From Streptomyces speibonae (GTDB lineage: Bacteria; Actinomycetota; Actinomycetes; Streptomycetales; Streptomycetaceae), in NCBI GenBank assembly GCA_000715605.1, contig KL568538.1, positions 32,238 through 43,809 of the forward strand: a stretch of 11,572 nucleotides of DNA, read 5' to 3'. How positions within the stretch are numbered: position 1 is the first letter of the stretch; every line of letters begins with the position of its first letter. This document shows, in pieces, positions 1-6,171 of this stretch. Under the pieces are notes generated by a model. It was not told the DNA's origin. It saw nothing but the letters and a program-made list of their open reading frames with translations, and made no database searches. Made by a program: the position numbers and the translations under genes.

Positions 1-1110
1 GGGCGGATGGTGGAGGTGGCGGCGATCCGCGGGAAGGTGAAGTTCGGCCACCAGCCGCAGCTGAACGCGGCGGCGCTCATGCCCGACCTGGCCGCCTTCC
101 GGCCGACGTTCTTCCTGGCCGTGCCGTACATCTTCGAGAAGGTGTTCAACGCGGCGCGGCGCAAGGCGGAACGCGAGGGCCGCTCGGGGCCGTTCGAGAA
201 GGCCGTCGACGTGGCCGTGAAGTACGCGGACGCGGTGGAGGCGAAGGCCTGGGGCGACGGGCCCGGGCCGTCCGCCGCGCTGCGGATGCAGCACCAGCTC
301 TTCGACAAGCTCGTCTACTCCAGGATCCGCGCGGCGATGGGCGGCAGGATCCGGCACGCCATGTCGGGCGGTTCCGCGATGGACCGCCGGCTCGGGCTGT
401 TCTTCGCGGGCGCCGGCGTGCAGATCTACGAGGGGTACGGACTCACCGAGTCGACGGCGGCGGCCACCGCCAACCCGCCCGAACGCACCCGTTACGGCAC
501 GGTCGGCCAACCCATCCCCGGGGTCACCGTGCACATCGCGGACGACGGCGAGATCTGGCTGAACGGCGGCAACGTCTTCGAGGGCTATCTCAACAACCCC
601 AAGGCCACCGACGAGGCCCTGCACGACGGCTGGCTGGCCACCGGGGACCTCGGAGCGCTGGACGAGGACGGGTATCTGACCATCACCGGGCGCAAGAAGG
701 AGATCCTGGTGACCTCCGGCGGCAAGAGCGTCTCGCCGGGGCTGCTGGAGGAGCGGGTGCGGGACCACCCGCTGGTCAACCAGTGCATCGTGGTCGGCAA
801 CGACCGCCCGTACGTCGCCGCCCTGGTCACCCTCGACCTCGAGGCCGTGGAGCACTGGCTGACGATGCGCGGCAAGCCGCCGATGGCACCGGCCGAGCTG
901 GTGCGGGACGCGGACCTGGAAACGGAGGTGCGCCGCGCCGTGGTCGCGGCGAACACCCTGGTGTCCCAGGCGGAGTCGATCCGCACGTTCCGGATCCTGG
1001 CGCAGCCGTTCACCGAGGAGCACGGTCTGCTCACCCCGTCGCTGAAGCTGAAGCGCAAGGCGATCGAGAAGGCGTACCAGGAAGAGGTCGAGGCGCTCTA
1101 CCGGGCGTGA
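1..1110 (+). CDS. Long-chain acyl-CoA synthetase (AMP-forming), C-terminal part, 5'-truncated by window
   Basis: The reading frame is open from the first base and ends in TGA, giving 369 visible residues; the true start lies outside the window. Family knowledge: AMP-dependent synthetases activate fatty acids with ATP to an acyl-adenylate, then transfer the acyl group to CoA, in the cytoplasm or at the membrane. Seen: the core motif GYGLTEST (near residue 146), the hinge region GDLGALDEDGYLTITGRKKE (near 216-235) with its Asp and Arg, a TSGGKSVSP segment, and a C-terminal SLKLKRKAIEKAY stretch containing the probable catalytic-lysine region. The N-terminal Ser/Thr/Gly-rich phosphate-binding loop is not present and must lie upstream. 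The overall style resembles FadD15-type long-chain enzymes. The ATG at 7 is only the first ATG in the window and is internal. The next gene (+) starts 99 bp downstream, and a promoter-like sequence lies between. Family assignment is firm; chain-length preference is inference. Confidence 0.93.
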   Translation, partial: GRMVEVAAIRGKVKFGHQPQLNAAALMPDLAAFRPTFFLAVPYIFEKVFNAARRKAEREGRSGPFEKAVDVAVKYADAVEAKAWGDGPGPSAALRMQHQLFDKLVYSRIRAAMGGRIRHAMSGGSAMDRRLGLFFAGAGVQIYEGYGLTESTAAATANPPERTRYGTVGQPIPGVTVHIADDGEIWLNGGNVFEGYLNNPKATDEALHDGWLATGDLGALDEDGYLTITGRKKEILVTSGGKSVSPGLLEERVRDHPLVNQCIVVGNDRPYVAALVTLDLEAVEHWLTMRGKPPMAPAELVRDADLETEVRRAVVAANTLVSQAESIRTFRILAQPFTEEHGLLTPSLKLKRKAIEKAYQEEVEALYRA

Positions 1111-1128
1111 CGATTACCGCGCGTGAAC

Positions 1129-1160
1129 ATCACGGTCAGGAATGCGCCGCGGGCCGTGAT
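1129..1160. repeat. Imperfect inverted repeat in the acyl-CoA synthetase / aldo-keto reductase gap
   Basis: ATCACGG (1129-1135) is repeated inverted as CCGTGAT (1154-1160) across an 18-nt spacer. A few further outer bases pair if one base is bulged. It lies after the synthetase stop and just before the TTGACC element, so it could be a weak terminator for the synthetase or an operator for the reductase. There is no T-tract. Evidence is limited to the repeat itself. Confidence 0.3.
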
Positions 1161-1162
1161 CG

Positions 1163-1191
1163 TTGACCATGGGGGTAACACCTGTCATCAA
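1163..1191 (+). promoter_or_regulatory. Possible promoter of the aldo/keto reductase gene
   Basis: TTGACC (1163-1168) matches five of six bases of a housekeeping -35 box. Seventeen bases on is CATCAA (1186-1191), a poor -10 with three of six matches. The gap between the genes is long enough for an independent promoter, but the weak -10 keeps this tentative. Confidence 0.3.
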
Positions 1192-1209
1192 CCGAAGGAT
1201 CGAGAGCTC

Positions 1210-2043
1210 GTGAGCAAGGTCCCCCCGATCATCCTGAACAACGGCGTCGAGATGCCCCAGCTGGGGTTCGGCGTCTGGCAGGTACCGGACGCGGAGGCCG
1301 AGGGTGCCGTGGCGACGGCGCTTCAGGCGGGCTACCGCAGCATCGACACCGCGGCGATCTACGGCAACGAGGAGGGCACTGGCCGGGCCGTCGCCGCGTC
1401 GGGCATCCCGCGCGAGGACCTCTTCATCACCACCAAGGTCTGGAACCGCGACCACGGCTACGACGCCACGCTGCGCGCCTTCGACCAGTCCCTGGCGAGG
1501 CTCGGCCTCGACCACGTGGACCTGTACCTCATCCACTGGCCGACGCCCGCGCGGGACCGGTACGTCGACACGTACAAGGCGTTCGAGAAGCTGTACGCCG
1601 ACGGCCGGGTCCGCGCCATCGGCGTGTCGAACTTCCTGCCCGAGCACCTGGAGCGCCTGATCGGCGAGACGTCGGTCGTCCCGGCGGTCAACCAGATCGA
1701 GCTGCACCCGCATCTCCAGCAGCACGCCGCGCGTGAGTACCACGCCGAACAGGGCATCGCCACGGAGGCGTACTCGCCGCTGGGCTCCGGCAAGGGCATC
1801 CTGGAGATCCCGGCCATCGTGGCGATCGCGCAGAAGCACAACCGCACGCCCGCCCAGGTCGTGCTGCGCTGGCACCTCCAGCTGGGCAATGTCGTCATCC
1901 CGAAGTCGGTGACGCCGGCCAGGATCGCGGAGAACATCGACGTCTTCGACTTCAGCCTGGACGCCGAGGACCTCGCCGCGATCAGCGCGCTCAACGAGGA
2001 CCGGCGGGTGGGTTCGGACCCGGCGAAGTTCAACGCCGCCTGA
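1210..2043 (+). CDS. Aldo/keto reductase (2,5-diketo-D-gluconate reductase-like)
   Basis: A cytoplasmic NADPH-dependent oxidoreductase of the AKR superfamily, 277 residues, the usual size for a complete (alpha/beta)8 barrel. The catalytic tetrad is visible with family spacing: Asp46 (RSIDTAAIYGNE), Tyr51, Lys76 (FITTKVWN) and His109 (LYLIHWP). The C-terminal cofactor signature IPKSVTPARIAENIDVF is intact. I chose the GTG at 1210 (MSKVPPIILNNG) because the family fold begins a few residues later and GAAGGA (1194-1199) lies 10 bp upstream. The frame stays open back to 1123, but that extension has no family resemblance. A strong hairpin follows the stop. The broken dehydrogenase gene converges on it from the other side. 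Its substrate cannot be read from the sequence; small aldehydes, ketones or sugars are all possible. Confidence 0.92.
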   Translation: MSKVPPIILNNGVEMPQLGFGVWQVPDAEAEGAVATALQAGYRSIDTAAIYGNEEGTGRAVAASGIPREDLFITTKVWNRDHGYDATLRAFDQSLARLGLDHVDLYLIHWPTPARDRYVDTYKAFEKLYADGRVRAIGVSNFLPEHLERLIGETSVVPAVNQIELHPHLQQHAAREYHAEQGIATEAYSPLGSGKGILEIPAIVAIAQKHNRTPAQVVLRWHLQLGNVVIPKSVTPARIAENIDVFDFSLDAEDLAAISALNEDRRVGSDPAKFNAA

Positions 2044-2055
2044 CCGCCCGGCCCA

Positions 2056-2086
2056 CGACGGCCTCCCCGGCGCGGGGAGGCCGTCG
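2056..2086. terminator. Bidirectional terminator hairpin between convergent genes
   Basis: A perfect 14-bp stem (2056-2069 with 2073-2086) encloses a 3-nt loop. It lies 12 bp after the aldo/keto reductase stop (+) and 7 bp after the dehydrogenase stop (-), the right place to end both transcripts. There is no clear T-run on either side, which is common for Streptomyces terminators. Confidence 0.75.
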
Positions 2087-2093
2087 GCGTGTC

Positions 2094-2836
2094 TCAGACG
2101 GGCTGCCCCAGGGGCCGTACGACCACGGTGTTGACGTCGACGCCTTCCGGCTGTTCCAGGGCCCACACCACGGAGTCGGCGATCCGGTCGGCGGTGAGCA
2201 GACGTCCGGGCGGGAGGCTGCCGACGGCGTCCCAGAACGGGGTCTCCACGCGGCCGGGCGCGATCAGCGTGACACCGACGCCCCACTCGGTGACCTGCCG
2301 CCGGACGTTCTCGGCGAGCCCGGTCACCGCGTACTTGGTCGCGCCGTAGAGATTGCCCGGCGTGGGCACGAACCCGGCGACGCTGCCGACCAGCACGATC
2401 CGTCCGCGCGTCGCCTTCAGCGCGTCGATGGAGGCGCGGATCAGCAGGGCGGGGCCCAGGACGTTGGTCAGCACCATGTCGGTCCATCCGGTGGGGTCGC
2501 CCTCGGCGACCGAATCACCGGTGGCGAAACCCGCGTTGGCGACGACGGTGTCCAGCCGGCCGAACCGCGCCAGCACGGTGTCGACGGCCGAGCGCACGTC
2601 CTCGTACACCGCCGCGTTCCCGGGGATCGTCAGCAGTGTCCCGGGCTCACCGCACTCCTTGGCGAAGTCGCGCAGCCGTGCCTCGCCGCGTCCGGTGACG
2701 GCGACCCGCTGCCCCGCCTCCAGCAGCCGCCGCGCGACGGCCGCGCCGATGCCTCCCCCACCTCTCGGCTTCGCTCGAGGCGGGGGGACCCCCATCCCCC
2801 TCCGGTGATGAGTGTGACGCGCGTGTCGTCGGTCAT
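2094..2836 (-). pseudogene. Short-chain dehydrogenase/reductase, frame-disrupted by a ~40-bp insertion near the N-terminus
   Basis: Classical SDR family, NAD(P)(H)-dependent oxidoreductase. The natural start is ATG at 2836, preceded by AGGGGG, giving MTDDTRVTLITGG, the first beta strand and the start of the TGxxxGIG cofactor motif. The rest of the motif and the whole body are in another frame: GGIGAAVARRLLEAG from about 2759, then NAGFATG, the catalytic Ser (VLVGSVAGF), YGATK (the Tyr-Lys pair) and the C-terminus, with a stop at 2094. Between the two halves lies a G/C-rich palindromic segment (2754-2794) that does not belong to the family and shifts the frame. Restored, the protein would be about 235 residues, normal for an SDR. 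Apart from this one lesion the body looks undamaged, so the event may be recent. Restart at ATG 2795 is possible but would lose the first strand of the Rossmann fold. Very likely non-functional; a sequencing error is unlikely because the inserted block is coherent. Confidence 0.8.
2754..2794. repeat. Short palindromic (hairpin) insertion element inside the SDR gene
   Basis: About 38-41 bp interrupt the cofactor motif of the dehydrogenase. Read on the minus strand, a C-tract (2787-2782) can pair with a G-tract (2759-2755). Inside these, CTCG pairs with CGAG and the apex is GC-GAA-GC with a bulged A, so the block folds into one imperfect hairpin. The 6-mer GGGGGA occurs at both edges (2800-2795 and 2759-2754), which could be a target duplication. 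Removing 38 bp restores a canonical TGxxxGIG; removing 41 bp gives a motif one residue short. From memory, sequences of this type (CTCGGCTTCGCTCGAG flanked by C and G runs) recur in Streptomyces genomes; this is the only copy in the window. It resembles REP or MITE-like repeats. Confidence 0.7.
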
Positions 2837-2869
2837 GGATACCCCCTGTGTGTCGTGTGCGTGCCGGGG

Positions 2870-2901
2870 AGTCCATCACCTGGAGCGCTCTCCAAGTCAA
2901 G
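2870..2901 (-). promoter_or_regulatory. MerR/NmlR-type promoter-operator of the SDR gene
   Basis: On the minus strand, TTGACT (2900-2895) is followed after 19 bp by TGGACT (2875-2870). Within the spacer lies the dyad CTTGGAG-AGCG-CTCCAGG. A 19-bp spacer filled by a dyad of the TGGAG/CTCCA kind is the hallmark of promoters activated by MerR-family regulators, especially the aldehyde/thiol-responsive NmlR/AdhR group. The predicted transcript would start near 2863, about 27 nt before the ATG at 2836, with AGGGGG as ribosome-binding site. No MerR gene is in the window. The dyad has one mismatch in seven bases and the -10 is poor, as is usual for this class. Confidence 0.55.
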
Positions 2902-2904
2902 CGG

Positions 2905-3816
2905 TCACACGGGCCGCACCCCCGCGTGGACGGTGTGGGCCGCCAGGACGAACAGGTCGGGGCGGTGGTGCACGCTCGCCGTGTCGTCGGGGTCGAGGAG
3001 GCGGTCGAGGGCGGCCCGGTCCTGCGCGTCCAGGTCCTCGGCCAGGGTCTCGCGGGCGCGCGAGAGGACGGCGGCCGCGTGGGCGCGGGCGCGGTCCGTG
3101 GCCGGGGCGGGCAGGTCGAGGAGGAACGTGCGCGAGCGGATGTGGTGCAGTCCGGCCGACGCCAGCAGGGCGGGCCAGTCCTCCACGACGGACACCGAGC
3201 CCGGCAGTTCGGCGCGCATCCGGTCGAACCAGTCCGCCTCCACCGCGTCGATGCGCGCCTGGAGTCCCGGCCGGCCGAACCCGATGTCGCGGGGCAGGAA
3301 GCGGGCGGGCAGGCCGCCCTCCATCACCGCCAGGGTGCCGCCGGGCGCGAGGTGCCCGGCGCACGCCGCGAGCGCGGCGCCCTGGTCGCCCAGGTGGTGG
3401 ATGCTGCGGCTGGCCCACAGCAGGTCCGCCGGGTAGTCCAGTTCGTCCAGCACACCGGGGAGTTCGCCGAGCAGGGTGCCGAACCGGTCGGCCGCCCCCT
3501 GCCGCTCCGCCCGCGCGCGGGCGCGTTCAAGCAGCTCCGCGGAGCCGTCGACGGCCACCACCCGGGCGCCCGGGAACGTCTCGGCGAACAGGGCGGAGAT
3601 GACGCCGGGGCCGCTGCCCGCGTCCACGATCAGGCCCGGTTCCGTCACCTCCTTGGCCAGCCAGTTCAGGGCGCGCTCGTACAGCGGGGTGAACAGCTCC
3701 GCCTGCGATTCGAGCAGCGGACCCAGCTCGGCCCAGTCGATCTCGTCGTGCCCGTGCCCGTGACCGTGGCCGCGTGCGTGACCGGGCTTCCGCTCGTGTC
3801 CGTGGTGGTGCGCCAT
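2905..3816 (-). CDS. Class I SAM-dependent methyltransferase with His-rich N-terminus
   Basis: 303 residues. The SAM-binding motif I is clear at residues 63-71 (IVDAGSGPG), followed by an acidic residue in VVAVDGS at the end of strand 2, a probable motif in LLWASRSIHHLGD, and LAPGGTLAVME as the post-motif strand. The methyl acceptor cannot be read from the sequence. The first 24 residues hold nine histidines, including a GH repeat (HGHGHGH), a likely metal-binding tail. I chose ATG 3816 because GGAGAGG (3832-3826) lies 9 bp upstream; longer in-frame starts to 3897 have no family support and run toward the cellulase terminator. It stands alone: a terminator lies upstream and the SDR promoter lies beyond its stop. 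Methyltransferase fold is firm, role unknown. Confidence 0.85.
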   Translation of the reverse strand: MAHHHGHERKPGHARGHGHGHGHDEIDWAELGPLLESQAELFTPLYERALNWLAKEVTEPGLIVDAGSGPGVISALFAETFPGARVVAVDGSAELLERARARAERQGAADRFGTLLGELPGVLDELDYPADLLWASRSIHHLGDQGAALAACAGHLAPGGTLAVMEGGLPARFLPRDIGFGRPGLQARIDAVEADWFDRMRAELPGSVSVVEDWPALLASAGLHHIRSRTFLLDLPAPATDRARAHAAAVLSRARETLAEDLDAQDRAALDRLLDPDDTASVHHRPDLFVLAAHTVHAGVRPV

Positions 3817-3895
3817 GGTGATCAGCCTCTCCGCTCGGATGCCGCCAGGGTGCGACGACGCACCGCGAGGGAGCAACCGATGTTGCCGTTCACGC

Positions 3896-3946
3896 AAAAA
3901 CGCGGCGGTCCGCCGGGCACGGGCCTGGGCCCGACCCGGCGGACCG
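3896..3946 (-). terminator. Rho-independent-type terminator of the GH6 cellulase gene
   Basis: Starting 13 bp beyond the GH6 stop, a perfect 12-bp stem pairs 3935-3946 with 3906-3917. Its loop contains a second small GGGCC/GGCCC stem. On the minus strand the hairpin is followed within 5 nt by five T residues (plus-strand A-run 3896-3900). A T-tract is uncommon in such GC-rich DNA and makes this a convincing intrinsic terminator. It also shields the methyltransferase gene downstream. Confidence 0.8.
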
Positions 3947-3959
3947 GTTGGTCAGCCCG

Positions 3960-5681
3960 TCACGACAGCGGCGGGTAGGCGTTCTGCATCAGCTCCTGGA
4001 ACTGGGCGGAGAACCAGTGCCCGGAGACCGGGGCGTCGGGCAGCGCCCCGGACATGTTGTAGTTGTTGCGCGGGTTGCCCTCGTAGGTGGGGTCGCACAT
4101 GCGGTCGAAGCCCTTGCCCTCGTCGTTGTCGATCTCCTCGCTCGCCCCGTCGGACTCACCCGGGGGCTTCATCCACACGTAGGCGTCGATCCCGGGCTCC
4201 GGGGATGCCTGCGGCCGCTCGCCGAGTCCGGCGCCCGACTGGTTGCACCAGTTGCCGGTGTTGAAGCGGCGGTCGTAACGGCCGCCGTCGACGTAGGTGT
4301 TCACGTCGGTGGTGGCGCCGGGGCCGGTGGGCCGGTCCGCGCCGCCCCAGCCGTTGCGGGAGGTGTCGATCAGCATGCCGATGCCGGAGTCGAAGCCGAT
4401 GGAGACCAGTTCCTCGCGCAGCGCCTGGGCGTACGACAGCTCGTCGATGTAGCGGTTCCAGCTCACCCAGTCCGACTCGCGCACCGACGTGCCGTTGACG
4501 GAGTCGCCGAGGGAGAAGTTCTCCTCCTTCAGGGCGCTGTAGTTGGCCGTGTTGGCGATGAAGCCGTGCACGTCGTCGACGGTCGCGCCCTCGGCGTTGG
4601 CGGCCTGCAGGAACAGATCCGCCGAGGGGCCGAAGTTGTCGTCCCAGCCCAGCCAGCCGTGGTGGCCGGCGTCCACGTAGTTGTAGACGTTGGGCGCGTC
4701 GCCCAGCTTGTTCAGGGCGTAGCCGACGCCCTTGATGTAGTTGCCGTTGGCCTTCATGACGTCGCAGTTGTCCGTGGCGGTCTCCCGCGGCGACACGTTG
4801 GTGACCAGGTTCGGCAGCGAGTCGATCTCGACCGTGGTGACGATCCGCAGGCCGGCGTACTTCGAGTCGGAGAGGATCTCCGCGATCGGGTCGATGTACT
4901 CGGTCTTGTAGCGGTCGATCTCGGTGGGGTCCAGCTCGCCGTTGGAGGCGAGGGCGGCGCAGTCACGGCCGGGCAGGTTGTAGATGACGACCTGGAAGAC
5001 GAGTTCGCCGTCGCCCTTCTGCTCCAGCGCCGCGTCCAGGTGTTCGCGCAGACCCATCTTGCCGTTCGCGCCCTCGATGGCGGCGATGCGGTCCAGCCAG
5101 ACACCGGTGGGCTGGTCGGCGATGCGGTCGCCGCCCGGTTCGGCCGCGGCGTTCGCCGACCACTCGGGGTTCACGTACACCTTGGCGCCGTCGTAGGGGT
5201 TGTCCACCCGCTCGCCCTCGGCGGGCGGGTCGGTCTCGTCGGGCGGATCGGTCGGGCCGTCGGAGTCGACGTTGCAGGTCACACCGTCGAGGGTGAAGGT
5301 GTCGGGGACCGCGTTGCTGCCGCTGTAGCTGCCCTGTAAGCCGAAGGTGGCCGAACCGCCGCTGGCGAGCGTGCCGTTGTAGGACTCGTTGGCCGCGGTG
5401 ACGTTCGCGCCGGACTGGGTGATCTTGGCGTTCCAGCCGCTGGTCACCTGCTGGTTGCCGGCGTAGGACCACTTCACCGCCCACGACGACTTCGCGGCGC
5501 CGTTGTTGGTGACCGTCACGGACGCGGTGAAGCCGGTGTCCCACTGGTTCTGCACCGTGTAGTCCACGGTGCAGGGGACGGCGGCCGCGCCGGCGTCGCC
5601 TGGGACGACGGCGAACGCCGTCCCGGTGGCGCCGGCCACCAGCGCCATGGCGGCGAGGAGCGCGGTTCTGGTGCGACTCAT
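3960..5681 (-). CDS. Secreted GH6 exocellulase (cellobiohydrolase) with N-terminal CBM2
   Basis: 573 residues. Residues 1-32 are a Sec-type signal peptide (SRTRT, a hydrophobic core, Ala-rich end; cleavage near AFA-VV or GAAA-VP). Residues 36-137 are a CBM2 cellulose-binding module with its conserved Trp residues (QNQWDTGF, KWSYAGNQ, SGWNA) and a Cys pair at 37/136. A Pro/Asp/Glu-rich linker follows (about 140-158). The GH6 catalytic domain is about 160-573. The inverting-enzyme aspartates are identifiable by comparison with Trichoderma Cel6A: Asp240 (LPGRDCAAL), Asp287 (EIDSLPNLV) and Asp511 (PPGESDG), with DAGHHGWLGW also conserved. GH6 exo-enzymes release cellobiose from the non-reducing chain end. 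The ATG at 5681 has AGGAAA (5695-5690) 8 bp upstream. It is divergent from the GH48 gene and shares its regulatory region. GH6 is certain; exo rather than endo mode rests on similarity to bacterial exocellulases and the GH48 partner. Confidence 0.95.
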   Translation of the reverse strand: MSRTRTALLAAMALVAGATGTAFAVVPGDAGAAAVPCTVDYTVQNQWDTGFTASVTVTNNGAAKSSWAVKWSYAGNQQVTSGWNAKITQSGANVTAANESYNGTLASGGSATFGLQGSYSGSNAVPDTFTLDGVTCNVDSDGPTDPPDETDPPAEGERVDNPYDGAKVYVNPEWSANAAAEPGGDRIADQPTGVWLDRIAAIEGANGKMGLREHLDAALEQKGDGELVFQVVIYNLPGRDCAALASNGELDPTEIDRYKTEYIDPIAEILSDSKYAGLRIVTTVEIDSLPNLVTNVSPRETATDNCDVMKANGNYIKGVGYALNKLGDAPNVYNYVDAGHHGWLGWDDNFGPSADLFLQAANAEGATVDDVHGFIANTANYSALKEENFSLGDSVNGTSVRESDWVSWNRYIDELSYAQALREELVSIGFDSGIGMLIDTSRNGWGGADRPTGPGATTDVNTYVDGGRYDRRFNTGNWCNQSGAGLGERPQASPEPGIDAYVWMKPPGESDGASEEIDNDEGKGFDRMCDPTYEGNPRNNYNMSGALPDAPVSGHWFSAQFQELMQNAYPPLS

Positions 5682-5718
5682 GGTGCGGGTTTCCTATCCG
5701 TAGGGGGCTGTCCTTCGG

Positions 5719-5742
5719 GGCCGCGCACAGCGGTGCGCGGCC
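5719..5742 (-). other. Strong hairpin in the GH6 mRNA leader, start-proximal
   Basis: GGCCGCGCAC (5719-5728) pairs perfectly with GTGCGCGGCC (5733-5742) around a 4-nt loop. It lies 37 bp upstream of the GH6 start and ahead of its ribosome-binding site. No T-run follows, so it looks more like an mRNA-stabilising or translation-modulating structure than a terminator. Confidence 0.55.
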
Positions 5743-5795
5743 TGGTGCCTTACGGGTGGGGGTACCGTCCGGGCCTGGTCGGGGCAGGACCCGGG

Positions 5796-5818
5796 GCCGG
5801 CCGGACAGTCCGGCCGGC
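5796..5818 (-). other. Strong hairpin in the GH6 mRNA leader, distal
   Basis: GCCGGCCGGA (5796-5805) pairs perfectly with TCCGGCCGGC (5809-5818) around a 3-nt loop. It is also inside the probable GH6 leader, 54 bp from the first hairpin. No T-tract follows on the minus strand. The arms are themselves rich in GGCC repeats, so part of the symmetry may be compositional. Confidence 0.5.
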
Positions 5819-5969
5819 GCGGACGGCACAGGGGAACCCCACGGAGCGAGCGACCCCGCGTCAGGCGCTCCACGCAGGTGCGGGAATGACTCAAAGTACT
5901 GAACGCGGGGGGTGGTGCACTGAGCGATTCCTTGCGGTTCGGACGCTTCGTCACACACGCGCCGATTGA

Positions 5970-5983
5970 TGGAACCGCTCCCA
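5970..5983. promoter_or_regulatory. Degenerate CebR operator on the GH6 side
   Basis: TGGAACCGCTCCCA matches 12 of 14 bases of the CebR/CelR palindrome TGGGAGCGCTCCCA; one half-site is perfect. It lies about 290 bp upstream of the GH6 start and 130 bp from the perfect site. Established knowledge: CebR is the LacI-family repressor of cellulose use in Streptomyces, released by cello-oligosaccharides. Inference: this box represses GH6 or gives cooperative binding across the region. Confidence 0.7.
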
Positions 5984-6084
5984 CTGGTGCACCTGAAGCT
6001 AGCGCCAAGTGACGGCGAAGAACAGAGGGACCACTGACTTTGACTCAACTCATAGCATCGAATCTTTTCGGTTCTCCACAAGGC

Positions 6085-6113
6085 TTGACCGGTCATCACC
6101 CCGTCCCCACTAT
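6085..6113 (+). promoter_or_regulatory. Probable GH48 promoter
   Basis: TTGACC (6085-6090) is a good -35 and, 17 bp on, CACTAT (6108-6113) is an acceptable -10 with A, A and T at the key positions. Transcription would start near 6120, inside the perfect CebR box, so bound repressor would block polymerase. The leader to the ATG at 6172 would be about 50 nt. Confidence 0.55.
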
Positions 6114-6126
6114 GGGAGCGCTCCCA
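6113..6126. promoter_or_regulatory. Perfect CebR operator (14-bp palindrome)
   Basis: TGGGAGCGCTCCCA is an exact palindrome identical to the established CebR (Streptomyces) and CelR (Thermobifida) binding site. It overlaps the -10 and predicted start site of the GH48 promoter, 45 bp before the start codon. This points to repression in the absence of cellobiose or longer cello-oligosaccharides. No cebR gene is in the window. Confidence 0.92.
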
Positions 6127-6156
6127 CTGGTTCAAGGCTTGATATGACCGAGTCGC

Positions 6157-6163
6157 AGGAGGA
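6157..6163 (+). promoter_or_regulatory. Ribosome-binding site of the GH48 gene
   Basis: AGGAGGA, close to a perfect Shine-Dalgarno sequence, lies 8 bp before the ATG at 6172 and fixes that start. An earlier ATG at 6144 is in another frame and lacks such a site. Confidence 0.85.
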
Positions 6164-6171
6164 ACCAGCAC

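Larger units (their letters stand above)
5682..6171. promoter_or_regulatory. Shared divergent control region of the two cellulase genes
   Basis: 490 bp without a credible gene. From GH6 to GH48 it holds the GH6 ribosome-binding site, two strong hairpins (5719-5742 and 5796-5818), a degenerate CebR box (5970-5983), an AT-richer stretch (about 6030-6080), the GH48 promoter, a perfect CebR box (6113-6126) and the GH48 ribosome-binding site. The GH6 transcription start is unresolved. Minus-strand -10-like hexamers are TAGCTT (6001-5996, just upstream of the degenerate box) and TACTTT (5898-5893), neither with a good -35. Depending on which is used, the GH6 mRNA leader would be roughly 200-310 nt. 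Confidence 0.7.

Noticed and set aside
1114..2487. Minus-strand open frame spanning the aldo/keto reductase and part of the dehydrogenase
   Set aside because: It crosses the terminator hairpin and is antisense to a reductase with a complete catalytic tetrad.
2880..2893. GAGCGCTC core resembling a CebR box upstream of the SDR gene
   Set aside because: Only 10 of 14 bases match and the flanks are wrong. The same bases fit a MerR-type dyad in a 19-bp promoter spacer much better.
3948..5339. Long plus-strand open frame antisense to the GH6 gene
   Set aside because: Val/Gly/Asp-rich low-complexity translation with no recognisable fold; a codon-bias shadow of GH6.
5733..5969. 78-codon plus-strand frame in the cellulase intergenic region
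   Set aside because: No ribosome-binding site, Gly/Arg-rich composition, and it runs through both hairpins of the GH6 leader.
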